DNA of 64,000 nt from Picochlorum sp. 'celeri' (lineage: Eukaryota > Chlorophyta > Trebouxiophyceae). Position 1 is the first letter of the stretch; each line of letters starts with the position of its first letter. A model generated the notes under the pieces. The model saw only the letters and a program-made list of their open reading frames with translations, made no database searches and was not told where the DNA came from. The position numbers and the translations under genes are program-made. This document shows, in pieces, positions 23,801 through 35,059 of this stretch. The stretch is from contig JAACMV010000030.1 of NCBI GenBank assembly GCA_010909725.1, positions 558,001 through 622,000 on the forward strand, given 5' to 3'.

Positions 23801-26800
23801 TGCGGGGGGTGATCTTCGAGCGCTCTCTCTTGTGGACTGCCAAGATTAAAAACATTAGCGATGCTCCAAATCAGCGACATATCCTGGAAGTATGGCCATT
23901 GAAGCAATGAACCCGATAATGCTACCTCTATCGCCATTGTGCTATCAGAAAGAAGTCCAACACTTGCCTCTAGCCGTATGTTAGTATTGGATCCTGCGAT
24001 TGGTTCCAGACAATCTCGATCATTCAGATCCACGTCTGTGGTTAGCATTCGATAGCATGCAGCATTATCTCCTACAATCGAGCAAACTGCTGGAGCAGAG
24101 GTGAAATCAATGACAGGAATGGAGTAGTTCTTAGAACGGATATCTTTCGTGTTGTCCACACTCCGCTCAAAATTGATGAGCTTTGTGAGGTCCTTTCCCA
24201 TCAGACTTGATCGATGCTTTTCTGAGTGCTCAGAAAGTCGTCTTGAGACAGAAAAGCCAGGCGATGCTGGCTCAAGCTGCGATATTTCATACATTTCAGT
24301 CCCCATTGATTCAGGCTCTTTCATTGTTATATCACTCGAAATTTTGTTCAACCTGCAAGCCCAAATGATTGAGAGTCACATGATTCTTTCAAATAATTTC
24401 AATTCCTTAAGAATTCCAGGGCATTACCTGTAACCAAGCCGGAGATCTTGCATGTCCACTCTTGTGGTGCAGAAATTCATGTATGTATCGCTAGAATCCA
24501 GTGTTATCACATTCATTATCATGTTCGCAATGCTGATACGTAGGAACGGTAGCAAATGTGCAGACTCTTCAGATGTTGTATAAATGAACTCAGGTTTGTC
24601 CACCATCCACTCTCTTGGGTGGGCAGCCATGATGCATTCAATCTCAGGCAAGGCCAACGTGAACCTAAAATTCGTGTTTGCACCTGCAGAGGGACCAAAT
24701 AACATCCTTTCATTGAATCGGACTTCTTTGAAATGGCTGATATCCTCGCCTGATCCCAAAAAATCTCCTAGATTTCCTGAAACAAAATCCATTATGGTCC
24801 CATAAACTGGACTGGAGAGCAACAAATGGAATTCAGACAGCGAAAGATGCAACTGCTGGTGCCCTTTGTACTCAAACATTACCAGCATTATATTTAAAGG
24901 CTCAATGAACTCATCTTGCCCCAAAACATCGTATATCTGAAACGATTGATGAGCGTATGTAGTCACATGATGGAGCCCGTTTTGATTTTTGCCATTTTCC
25001 TGCAATATGTGATTTACGTCACTACTCATAACAAGATGCAATGCAACCACACTAAATTGCACATACCTTTGAATTTGCAGGAACACGAATAAGAGTACCT
25101 GGCAAAATTTTCATGTTTACAACGCAGAGCGCAAGTGTTGCGTCATGGACGACATACACTTCGTCCTCATCTGCATCATGTTCTTCTTCTGACTCGGACA
25201 AATGTTGCACTTCGTCCTCAGCCTCTTCGACTGCGGGCTTCATTGGTTCATCTTCTGTTTTATGACCAACAAATCCTCGTATTGCCTTTCCCATCTTATT
25301 AAGTGTAGCAGCTGGCCTTGCTAATATGTTATCCTCCAACCCGTCATGAATTACTCCCTCTGTAAACTTATCTGGCATGTTCAGCACACCGACATTTGCG
25401 TTACTGGAGACTTTCATGTCATACTGGTCTTCAAATAGCAGAACTCCTGCCATTTTCTCCCTTGGTCCACGACTTTTCTTTCGGCGTTGCTTGGAGGGCT
25501 TTACACTTGATTCCCCAGAATCTTTTTGAGGACCAGTCTCATTTGTTTTCTCTACCTCGGGCACTGCAATTGGCTGCAACTCTGGCTTTCTGCCATTATT
25601 TCCCTCCTCATTTCGCGTTTCTGGCTTCTTTCGTGCCCTATCCCTGCTAAAGTCTGCATATAAATACGTTTTGGCACAGACCAGGCTCTCATTAATTGCA
25701 TCTTTCAGCAAAGGTAGTTCAGCATCATCTAGGACTTTGTCTGGTAATGCAGACCCTGGAGTAGCGAGCACTATCTCTTCAATATTAATGTCGAGTACAC
25801 TCTTCGTTGTCTGGCCTGTTGGTAGGATGATGTCAATGCTCCTGACGTTAAGAATCAGATTCAATGGCTTCCCCTTAACCTCTGTTTCTACCTCTTTATC
25901 AACAGAGGGATTCTCTTTCTCTGTCAAAGGACTTACTGCATGTGCTATTACTTCAGCCCCGCTCATGGCATCGTTTATGAATCTGAAAAGCAGCAGTATC
26001 CTTGGGCTGCTGACATTAAGCACCATCATGGGTGCATGTTGGAGTTCATCCACCTTTGCAGTATAATAGACCTCCAGAGCACAAGAATGAGCTCCATTGC
26101 TAGGGCTAAGAACAAGTTGATGCTCAGCGGAAGCCTGTATCCAAAGATGTACTGTAATACGAGTGCCAAGACAATGCAATGCACAGGATACCAAATCATC
26201 GAAATCAAACAACATACCCTCAGGTCACAAAGGATCAAATTCTCAACTTTCGCAGCCAAATGCAGTCGAATATCATCTGGATGCGAAAACTTAGTGACTG
26301 GCTTTTGATTCACTGCGAGGCAGCCTTGTTGAAGTTTCAAGGAGAAGAGATCCTGTGACTGGAGCCGCCCAGTCAAATCAACGCCAGCCATATTTACAAT
26401 CACTTTCAAGCCATTCTGGTAGCCGCTTGCCTTACCTTCCGATGGTTCCTGCGAGACTGAAGGTGTTCCTCTTGCTATCTCATTGCCTCGAGATACTTGG
26501 CTAAGGAAAGACGCTAGGCTTGCATTTTGCTTTACTCGGATATAACCTAAGAGTTGGCCAACTTCCACATTCAAATCAGCTGTCTCGACACTATCCGCAC
26601 CCTTGCCTGACACATAGCTGACCTCAAATTGAGATCCACATGTGTCCAGCTCAGAATCGAAGAGAGATGGAAGATATCTAATTTCTTTGCTGGTTCCAAC
26701 TTGAACTTGTTGTCGAAGCATCAGAACAGCTGCTGCTCTTCTCCAAGATTGAACATATAGATGGCACCTTAACTCCTAGAACCTCACGCCTGACTGCAAC

Positions 26801-29800
26801 TAAACTCTCAAAAATACGTTTAGCCCGGGCAGGAAGTGGTCTCAATACATACGCATGTCTTGCAAGCTCTGACAATTGGAGATCTCGAACAATAATGCCT
26901 CTGGCATTGGCTTTCATACCAATTGATCCCGATTCACCTTTTCGCATAGTCAAATTCAATCCAGATATTCCCACACTGTAGAGTGGAGCTAGCCACTGCG
27001 CCCAAACAAATGCAGGATCGTTTTTCTTCACAGTCAAACCCCACGTCTTGAGTGATCGCCTTGGCTTTGATTTATCTACAACCCAAGTTCCAATGAGCCA
27101 CATCAGTGAGATTTCTTGAATCTGCAGTTTGACTTGAATGATTGAACGGGAGTTTGCACGTGAATCCTGCACGACGGAATCTGTTTCGCCAGATTTTGAC
27201 AGAGCATTTCCAGACTCCTCCACCTTCCTCTTGACAGCATTCATAATGCAGGAAATGTGCGAGATCTGTAGAGGAGAAAGCCACATTTGCACACCTCGAA
27301 TCAAAACGCCGATTGAATTCGAAGTTGCACCTGGAACTTGTGGTAGACCAGAGATTCCACTCGCCAAACTTGCCAGCAGCCCATACGACTTGATGAATGG
27401 AACAATAGGCATGGGGTATCTTCCCTTCTCAAGCATTGCAGTTGCTGGAATTTGACCCATTCCATCCAAATCAATTTGCGATGCTGACAAGCTCGCCGAG
27501 CTGGTTCGGGACTTGCCTTCTGAGAAATCTAAATGTGGAGTCCTTTCTTCTGCCCCTTTCAAGATGACTGGCATATCTTCTGGATGAGCCCACACTTTCG
27601 CCATTGAAGTGATTTCTAATTGCCGCAATTTTGTCCTGAATCGATTGACACCAGATGCAACTTGCTTGAATTCCCTCGTGTCAGCATCATACACAAAGCG
27701 TGATGGAGCCAGTTTTTTTGTTATATCACGCCTCTCCTCTTCTGACAGATATGAAAATACATCAATCATCCCAGATCCCTCGGCCCTTTTCACAGCACAG
27801 TTATCAAAATAACGTTCGACATTCTCGTTCAGAATGGAGAATTGAATATTTTGCACCACTGCTGTGAGCATATAATGTGTCTCGACAAAATTATCTGCGT
27901 CAATCATGGAGGATGCTGCCTTCGCGGATACATGCTGTGCCTCGCCAGAAATCTGCCCTGCTGATTCGATTGCAGCCTTCTGACTGAGACTGTACTTGTA
28001 AGTATACGGCAGCTGCAGTGCAATACCAGGGCATTGAAGACGAAGGGTCATCCAGGATAAATTTCGATACGTTGTTGTTGCTGTCGATGTCTTGGAACAG
28101 GCGTCTTGGAGCATATCAACGATTGATGGGGCTGTCTCAGAAAGAGGTGGATACTTCCCCTGCATAACACGATATTCCTCTCCAGCCCCTGTCCACCTCC
28201 TCAGATATGAATTGGAGTTGCGATAAAATCCGAGAAGTTCTAAAACTACCCTGGACCGGTCATCGTGGGCTCTAAATTCTGTGATTCTTGATCCAATAGC
28301 TGCAATCTTCACATCGATATCTGTTCCACTCGGCTTCCATTGCGTGATCAGTTCTTCCGAAACGCTATCTGATATACTCTCATCCTTAACTAGCAGTCCT
28401 CCTTCACCCTTGCGGGGAGATATCGAAATTTTGAGGAAAGATACATCGTCAGAGTAAATTGTCTCTGCTCTAACAGTCCCTGTGACTGTATAGCGGGTAA
28501 AGTCTGCAGCTCTACACACCCTATGGCACAGCAGGGATGGACTGGTTGCACTGATGAACGTCAGCTTTCCTGTCTGAGAGTTTGCTGGACCAACTTCGAA
28601 AGAGTTGACAGTGATATTTGCCTCTCCGCCAAGCTGCCACGTCGCATGCGTGTTCTTCAAGCTACACACAAGGAACATAATGTCAGGATGCACAGTACCC
28701 TCCATCTTACTCCTTGTATCCAATGCAGCACTGATTTTACTGCATGACGCTGATACATGCACATTAAAGGGTTTAGATGATGCATCTTGACTGTCAAGAT
28801 GCAAAAGAATGTCCCTGTCCAATGCATTGCCTGCCATAGCCTGTGTGATTATGTAATCCACCTTTGTCGCAGTAAAGTGTTTCAATGCTTTTGAGGACGA
28901 CAGTGCATGGTTGTACTGCAATGCCGCCATAAGACGAAAGTGAGCAATTTCTTCCAGCGTCAATCCATCCTCCATCTTGGCCAAATCTTGCAGCCCTGCC
29001 TCATCCATGGCAGCAACAGTATTTCTCTGATACCATCGACGATTAGGATCCCTAAACATGGCTCTTCTCGCAAACTGACCTACATACAGGGGCTGATACA
29101 GCAACCGAGCACGCCGTCGTGCTTCCATCTTGCTTTGAGGAACTTGCATCCAGACGAGCTTCCTTGCCTCTGCAACCGCAGCACTTCCAGCATGATGCCA
29201 CCATGCAATCTCATTCGATGACACTGGAACACGAGGCCTTGTTGACCAATGAGGTTCATATCTGCTATACAAAGAATGACGTCCGAGCAACCTTTCTAAT
29301 ATTCCAAGAGATGCAACGTTTATCTCAACCAATAGCGCCTTGATATCCACATTCAAAGACACTGAAAATTTTGAGTGTGGTCGCCGCACCACTTCCTTCA
29401 AGCATCTTGGATTCCACTCTTGAGCAATCTGATCCTCCTCATCCGACTCTTCCTCCGAATCCTCATCCTCCGTTACATCATCTTCATCTCGAGATGCTCT
29501 TTCTTGAGTCGATGATGATGCTTCATCCCCAGGTAATGATGCTTGCTCTGCAGTTCTTTCAACTGCTTCCAAACCTGGAGGAATAACTTGGAGGACAACC
29601 GACAATTCCCATTGCTCGATCACTCGATGCGCTTCCTCCTCAGCTAGATCTAAATTGACGCCCGAGCTCACATCAAATTGGTTGGCAAACTTGTATCCCT
29701 TGGTACCCTTCAACTTTTCAAGCTTCTTCTTCTCAGATGACTCTCCCAACTTTGAGTACTTGGGGAACGAAAAGGCACTCACCCGACTCTCAGACGAGCT

Positions 29801-30806
29801 TCGATTATCCACACTACCCCATGTATCAGGATACGTCAACAGATCCAGTGAAACCCCAGCAATATTGAGACTCGTACTTGAAATCCTCTCTAACGATTTC
29901 TTTGACATGAAGAATGTTGGAAGGGCAACCATCGCATCAGTCCACGAGCCAAACCGAACATCTTCATCCTGAATATCAAACGACGATATCTTCTCTTTCG
30001 TGACCGGCTCCAACAGCACCCTCCTCAACGACAGACACACGCCATCCCGACCAGAGTACTTGCACTGCGATGGCCTGGGTCCTGGCTCACCATGTTGCAT
30101 ATAATACAGAGACGTATTCGCTAATTCCACATGAACACATTGAATCGCAAACTGAATAATTCCATACAAGACAGAGCTCTTCATCTGATCAATATACCCT
30201 CCAATAAGCGGAATACTATACCCACGCCGCACTGGGTCTTGGCTAGACACACCCCACAGCACCTCATCAATAAGCCGCAACGCCCTCTGCCTCTCACTCA
30301 ACGCCAAATTGTCTCTTTCCTTCTTCTTCTTCACATGACAGACATCCTCCTGCACCCATTATATATATGTAAATGAGTATCACTCATGTGCATCCTCATG
30401 GTGGTTGAATTCATCACACCTTTTCAGCTGGAGACATCCACATCTGCTGCGCAGATACCCTCGTCCCACGAAGAACCAATCGAATAGGCTCCTTCCACGA
30501 CGGCACCGACAGTTCCACAGAATCCACCCGAACATCAGTCACCTGTGTCCCCATCCCATACAGCATCTCTAGTATACTCTTCTTCACAACCACCTCATGC
30601 GCCGTGATCCGACCCTCCTCTTCATACACCAACCCTTCCTTATACCCATCACTCACTCGTCGAATCAACGCCCCCATCCCCATCACCAACACCCGCTGAA
30701 TCATTCTAAACCTCTTGGCAACAACCACCCCCACCGCCCCCACTGCTGTGCTGACTACCGCCAACACAGCAGAATAATACATCAAAACTATCAATATATG
30801 AATCAT
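14839..30806 (-). CDS. VPS13: Giant VPS13-family bridge-like lipid transfer protein
   Basis: I join eight exons: 30420-30806, 26788-30349, 26218-26735, 25067-26134, 24428-24999, 22616-24352, 17984-22548 and 14839-17906. The introns are 52-83 nt and all junctions keep frame, giving about 5,158 residues. The 26735 acceptor is ambiguous by 3-6 nt. Seen: an N-terminal hydrophobic stretch, then a chorein-like segment (VELSVPSWKEPIRLVLRG); a long beta-rich body; an IQ-like motif near residue 2375 (AAIVIQRHWREYY); VAB-like repeats in exon 7; C2-like domains at about 4060-4136 and 4300-4420; a Gly-rich VPS13 C-terminal/ATG2_C-like region; and a PH-like tail. VPS13 proteins form hydrophobic grooves that move lipids between organelles at contact sites. 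The start at 30806 is the first in-frame ATG; a GTG lies at 30854. It is longer than known VPS13 proteins (3,000-4,400). BLTP1-like identity is less likely because of the C2/VAB/PH end. Confidence 0.85.
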
Positions 30807-31552
30807 GATGATGAAAATACCCACAACAAAGCTCAGACCCTCTATATCATACACGAGTCGTGAGAAGAAACACCAAACCGTTACAAAGAGAACAACACAG
30901 TGGTGCTGATGGGATCGTGACCATTAGAATACCATTAAGAGCAGAAAACCATTTAAATTATCGCTACTGAATCCACTGTGGCGACAAAGAGCCGAGAAAC
31001 CTTGGAATACAAGTTAATGGCAATGTTGTCCGTGAGTCAAACACACGATAGGCTCTACGTGCTACATACGCACTCAATTCCGTGTTGATAGATCAACAAC
31101 GAAATTTATTAATTAATACAGATAGGCTGCCTTGCTGTGGTGCGTGGCATTGACTCGGGTTCCGCTAGCATGGGAATATTGTCATTGCTAAAGGAGCTCC
31201 TTTACTGCTAGCAATGTGCTGCTCTCTGGATGGAGGGAGTTGAACACAGTATCATGCCCACTATCGGGTTCTTGTCAACTGTACTTGGAACAGCATGTGT
31301 CGTGGGAGGGAGTGATTCACAGGATTCCAGGGTCGCAATCATTTGTCTCTTCACTCACTTACATTATCAATCAACATTGGATCATCACACAGGAGCATGA
31401 CCAATGCATGCATCGCATTGCCATGCACACTATATGCACATCAAGGAGAACCGGATAGGTTGTGCATCACCCGGCACTAGATCAAAGTGATTCGAAACCT
31501 GAAAACGAGGCATACCTGCAAAAGAGCATGCTCGGAGGCAATCTGAAAACCA
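30807..31552. other. Upstream region of VPS13 gene with duplicated and inverted fragments
   Basis: This 746-nt gap separates the VPS13 start from the stop of A1. Its first part (to 30916) belongs to the block duplicated at 37896-38063. Positions 31004-31152 are an inverted copy of the 3' end of B3. Positions 30917-31415 have no counterpart in the second copy of the region. From 31416 rightwards the sequence matches 38065 onwards. I see no intact gene here. Confidence 0.6.
31004..31152 (-). pseudogene. Relic of a type B EF-hand gene 3' end (inverted repeat of 40530-40691)
   Basis: The reverse complement of this stretch closely matches 40530-40691, the last codons and 3' flank of B3. On the minus strand it ends with the same codons as B3 (NATHHSKAAYLY then stop). 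The upstream part of the gene is missing: beyond 31152 the similarity stops. I read it as the leftover tail of a former type B gene on the minus strand, next to A1. It could also be a fragment moved by the same rearrangements that copied pieces of VPS13 and TFIIF. Confidence 0.7.
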
Positions 31553-32302
31553 TCAGAGGTGCCACGATGCCATGGAGACCAGGGCCACCATCCACAGTCC
31601 CACCAAGCTCCATGATCCCAGCACAGGAGGAACATTGCTGGTCTCGCTATTCTGCAGACCGCTGTCAAATTCCGACATACTCACGCGGCCATCACCGTCA
31701 GCGTCCATTTGGGACATGATCTGGTCTGCTGTCATGCCCACTGCAGTGCAGTTGAGGGTGGAGCAGATCTCGCCGGATGTCAGCACGCTGTTTGCATCAG
31801 TATCAAAGCATCCGAGCCAGTCCTTGATCTGCTGGGGCTCGGTCAGAGACGAGGCGTTATACTTGGCCACCACACTATCCAGGCAAGTCTGTGTGGAGGC
31901 ACTGAAAGGTGAGGCTGTGATGTCATCAGCCATCGTATCACTCGTGGACCCTTGGGAATTTGACGCCAACAACTGCCTTCTCCGTTGCCTGTTTCTAGGT
32001 GGTAGCCCATACTTTGGGCAGTAGTCCTCGAGACGGCCTGTTTCTCCCCCAGGGCTTCGACGACACCCTCCATCACAGTTGCATCCGAATATGTTACACG
32101 GTCCCTTCCCGCAAAACCAGCCCACTCTTTCTGTGCAGTCCAAACAGACAGCCATGAAGGAGCAAGACGGTTTGGGTGAAGACCATACATCGTGACAATC
32201 ATAATAGTATCGGTAAGCAGAGCAGCAGTCTGCGCGGCAGTGCTTCACTGCAGCGAGTGCGAGAACAGCACACAACAGCCAGGTATCACTGAGACGCATC
32301 AT
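31553..32302 (-). CDS. A1: secreted Cys-rich EF-hand protein (type A)
   Basis: I do not recognise this family. The intronless gene encodes 249 residues: a signal peptide (MMRLSDTWLLCAVLALAAVKHCRA), a Cys-rich head with the core WFCGKGPCNIFGCNC at about residues 61-75, a linker with a basic patch (NRQRRRQLL), then two canonical EF-hand loops, DTDANSVLTSGE and DADGDGRVSMSE. The protein ends in a hydrophobic tail (SWSLVGLWMVALVSMASWHL) with no charges after it, as in GPI-anchor signals. NxS/T sites lie at YNAS and LNCT. I infer an extracellular, probably membrane-anchored Ca2+-binding protein. It is transcribed divergently from B1 across 614 nt. The stretch from about residue 115 to the end is nearly identical to A3, while the head differs strongly. 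The basic patch could be a proprotein cleavage site (inference). Confidence 0.8.
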   Translation of the reverse strand: MMRLSDTWLLCAVLALAAVKHCRADCCSAYRYYYDCHDVWSSPKPSCSFMAVCLDCTERVGWFCGKGPCNIFGCNCDGGCRRSPGGETGRLEDYCPKYGLPPRNRQRRRQLLASNSQGSTSDTMADDITASPFSASTQTCLDSVVAKYNASSLTEPQQIKDWLGCFDTDANSVLTSGEICSTLNCTAVGMTADQIMSQMDADGDGRVSMSEFDSGLQNSETSNVPPVLGSWSLVGLWMVALVSMASWHL

Positions 32303-32916
32303 GTGATCGAATTTATCTTCTTTTCAAAAACAAATACCCTTGAATTTGTATTTTTCGACCCGGCTTTTGTGGGGCCGGTTCGCAGGTTGTGCTTCGCCAA
32401 AGGGATTGTGGAGGGGCAATCCCTTCGTATGGGAGGCCCGATGGGATGGACGCAAAGATAGGCTAGGTTACGTCACTAGACGTCCGTCATCTGATCGGGC
32501 CTTCCATCGAGCCGGATCGATTGGCAGGAATCTTGCACGAGGGCACGCCGGCAACCCTGGCGCGGAATATTGTTATTGAAAAAATAGACTATATATTTGT
32601 TTTCCAATTGTGCAAACAAACCATCCATAAAGGCGCGTTCTTTGATGTGTCGTTACGCACGCAGGCGTGTGGGCTTGTCCTGGCAGTGTCGTTGAGCAGC
32701 ACCTGGACCCCATCATTGGGGTATTATTGCTGTCTTTTGTTTCAAATATAATATATACATTATAGTAATTGATTGCTTCGTTGCTTGTGACTGCAGACTC
32801 TTGCTCACTCGCACCGTCTGTAATACAACCAAGGGTGAGAAGAACATTGAGAAAAGGACACCGTGGCAGAGATCAGGCATTGGCCCCTGGACCAGAAGAT
32901 TCGACAGTGGTACGAT
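32303..32916. promoter_or_regulatory. Bidirectional promoter region of A1/B1, near-identical to 38922-39535
   Basis: These 614 nt separate the start codons of A1 and B1. The matching gap between A3 and B3 is also exactly 614 nt and differs at only a few positions, mostly near the B start. Visible elements are a hairpin AAGGGATTG/CAATCCCTT at 32400-32425 (8-nt loop), a CCGGC/GCCGG stem just upstream, a TTACGTCA bZIP/CRE-like core near 32469-32476, and an AT-rich block 32740-32770. Small ORFs inside both copies are a consequence of DNA identity. The promoter function is inferred from the divergent genes. Confidence 0.6.
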
Positions 32917-33729
32917 ATGAGCAGTCCCTACCCGGCACAAGGTGACGGCGACAAGGATGGGCCCACGCCTGGACTGGGAAAATCCTCCCTTACACCTCCC
33001 CCTGTGGCATACGAGAAGGGTGATACTGTGGTGGACGTGGAGTCGTTGCTCCGCTCCTGCAGCGCCAAGGGCCTGTCTGCAAAGCTGACTGACCGCATCC
33101 GGGAGGCGGATGTGGACCGGGACGGTGTGCTGTCTGTGGACGAGCTTGTGGAGGTGATGCGGCATGAGATGCAGGCGGTGTCCGACCGGAAGCTGTTCCG
33201 CAACATCCTGATTGCCCTATTCGTGGCGGTGCTGGTGCTGATTGCAACTCTATGTGGCACAGTGTATGCCATCGTCGACCTGAGCAAGGAGGTGAAGAAC
33301 GACAATGGGGTGCTGGTATCCTCGTCCTCTGGTGATGTCATGTCAACAGGCTCTGCCCAGCAGACGGTGCCGGTTGGTCCAGAGCTGCTGGCTCTGCTCG
33401 ACTTCCCCGAATCCCTCAGCAATGTTCACTCATTGGTCATTCCTGCCATGGGAGGTGATGACACGACGGTGTACAAGATTGCGAAACTCATCTCGTCGCC
33501 TGGCACAGGTTCCATGAATATTGCCACAGTGGACGGCACACTGCTGCTCGTGAACCAGTCTGGCGTGTACGAGCGCTCCGAGTCCGATGCATATGCCCCT
33601 ATGTTTGAAATGTTTGACAGTCGTCGTAAGCTACTGATCGACAGAGTCGAGGGACCAGGCTTCCAAGGAGCTCCAAGTGTGGTTGTGAGCGTAACACCCA
33701 GATGGAATAGTATGGATTGGCGAGCGTAG
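32917..33729 (+). CDS. B1: EF-hand single-pass membrane protein (type B), truncated C-terminus
   Basis: The protein starts MSSPYPAQGDGDKDG; the ATG at 32917 matches the B3 start, although an in-frame non-ATG extension exists upstream. It has 270 residues. An EF-hand loop, DVDRDGVLSVDE, lies near residues 68-79. It is followed by a basic segment (DRKLFRN) and one transmembrane helix (ILIALFVAVLVLIATLCGTVYAIV, about 93-116). The positive-inside pattern puts the EF-hand in the cytosol and the remaining roughly 150 residues outside. NQSG is a possible glycosylation site. The end differs from B3: a short in-frame deletion after VVVS removes the LGSGP segment and the frame soon stops (PRWNSMDWRA), so the Cys-rich tail of B2 and B3 is absent. 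It is either a shortened functional form or an early pseudogene. Confidence 0.75.
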   Translation: MSSPYPAQGDGDKDGPTPGLGKSSLTPPPVAYEKGDTVVDVESLLRSCSAKGLSAKLTDRIREADVDRDGVLSVDELVEVMRHEMQAVSDRKLFRNILIALFVAVLVLIATLCGTVYAIVDLSKEVKNDNGVLVSSSSGDVMSTGSAQQTVPVGPELLALLDFPESLSNVHSLVIPAMGGDDTTVYKIAKLISSPGTGSMNIATVDGTLLLVNQSGVYERSESDAYAPMFEMFDSRRKLLIDRVEGPGFQGAPSVVVSVTPRWNSMDWRA

Positions 33730-34129
33730 ATCGATACTATCAAGCAATGCCCTGGATGACTGCAAAACTTTTCTCACTGGGGTGGACAATTCATCCGATC
33801 CATTCATCTAGATGGCAGATCTGCATGGGTGGCCATCGTATTGCGAATTTGATGCCAAGAGCTGCCTTCTCCATTGCGTATTGTTAGGCCTAGGTGGCAA
33901 GCCTGTATACATGCATATATATATATTATAGCCCATAGTTCTGGATAGGAGCGTAATCTGCTAGGGTCAGAACATTACAGTGGTATTCATCAGCCATACT
34001 GAGTGCTGAATAAAGATCGTATGTACACATACAATAGTGCGCGTATATAGCGATATAGGCACGAACATCGACGCATAGGATGCAATCAGCAACAGTGTGC
34101 ATGCACGCGCAGAGCTCCAAATGTTACAA
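33730..34129. other. Gap between B1 and B2 with a type A relic
   Basis: This 400-nt gap lies between two convergent type B genes. It contains the A-type relic at 33828-33910 and an alternating AT run at about 33913-33929. Nothing else is recognisable. Confidence 0.5.
33828..33910 (-). pseudogene. Relic of a type A EF-hand gene (linker region)
   Basis: This stretch aligns with 31928-32016 inside A1 in the same orientation: both contain GCCATCGTAT, AATTTGA(C/T)GCCAA, CTGCCTTCTCC and CTAGGTGG in the same order. It corresponds to the linker with the basic patch. Neither the EF-hand part nor the head can be seen next to it. I read it as the remains of a further A gene beyond B1. Confidence 0.6.
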
Positions 34130-35059
34130 TCAGTAACAATAATCTGTTTTGCACCTATCCATGCAATCTACGTACTCTGACCAATCCAAAGATCGGTCAC
34201 GATTATATTTGTTTCTGCAATTTTGGACGCAGCTGAAGCATTCAGTAGATAGAGGTGAATACCCAGGTAGAACACCAGTACCTGAGCCTGCTTGCACAAC
34301 CACGCTTGGTGCTCCTTGGGTTTCCGGCATCCCAATGCTGTCGATCAGCAGCCTACGTCGGCTTTCAACCAGCTCAAACACAGGAAGGTACTCACCACCG
34401 CCCGATTGCTCGTACATCCCCGACTGATTCGTGAGCAAGGTCGTGCCATCCAGGGTGAGGACCTCCATGGAACCCATCTCAGGAGACAAGGTTATTTTGG
34501 CAACCTTGTATACCAAAGTTGTGGCGTTACCGCCTGCCGTGGTGGGAATGATCACCGATTCCGCATTACTCATTGATTCCGGAAACTCCAGAAGGCTCAG
34601 TAGCTCTGGACCAACCGTCACCGTCTGCTGGGCGGTCCCTGTGGCCATCACGTCACCAGAGGACGAGGACACCAGCACCCCATTGTCATTCTTCACCTCC
34701 TTGCTCAGGTCGACGATCGCATATACCGTGCCGCACAGCGTGGCCACCAGCACCAGCACCGCCACGAACAGAGCGATCAGGATGTTGCGGAACAGCTTGC
34801 GATCCGAGACCGCCTGCATCTCTGTGCGAATCACCTCAATGAGCTCGTCCACAGACAGAGCGCCATCGTGATCAACATCCGCCTGCCGGATACGCTCAGC
34901 CACTTTGGGGGATAAGCCCTTCATGCTGCAAGAACGCAACAGGGCATCCACATCCACCACGACATTGCCATGCTCATTTGACAAGGTGGGCGAGGTGGGG
35001 AATGATTTTAGTCCAACTTCTACGGGGACATCGCCATGTCCATTGTCTTCATTTCCCAT
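34130..35059 (-). CDS. B2: EF-hand single-pass membrane protein (type B) with Cys-rich tail
   Basis: This intronless gene of 309 residues is a paralogue of B1 and B3. Its N-terminus differs (MGNEDNGHGDVPVEVG), and the EF-hand is DVDHDGALSVDE. The juxtamembrane block and transmembrane helix (FRNILIALFVAVLVLVATLCGTVYAIV) are almost unchanged between paralogues. The ectodomain carries NATT and NQSG glycosylation sites and ends in a Cys cluster (CFSCVQNCRNKYN...YVDCMDRCKTDYCY), which has the spacing of small disulphide modules. It is divergent from A2 across 631 nt. It is the most diverged type B copy, so this pair is older than the A1/B1-A3/B3 duplication. The start at 35059 is the only suitable ATG; no signal peptide precedes the EF-hand. 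Confidence 0.8.
   Translation of the reverse strand: MGNEDNGHGDVPVEVGLKSFPTSPTLSNEHGNVVVDVDALLRSCSMKGLSPKVAERIRQADVDHDGALSVDELIEVIRTEMQAVSDRKLFRNILIALFVAVLVLVATLCGTVYAIVDLSKEVKNDNGVLVSSSSGDVMATGTAQQTVTVGPELLSLLEFPESMSNAESVIIPTTAGGNATTLVYKVAKITLSPEMGSMEVLTLDGTTLLTNQSGMYEQSGGGEYLPVFELVESRRRLLIDSIGMPETQGAPSVVVQAGSGTGVLPGYSPLSTECFSCVQNCRNKYNRDRSLDWSEYVDCMDRCKTDYCY

Noticed and set aside
24424..26721. Separate small genes between 24.4 and 26.7 kb
   Set aside because: All open segments join in one frame through short GT-AG introns and form the middle of the VPS13-like protein.
32340..32579. 79-codon ORF repeated identically at 38959-39198 in the bidirectional regions
   Set aside because: Identity of the protein simply follows from near-identity of the DNA; no signal peptide, domain or codon-position bias supports coding, and it lies between two divergent starts.
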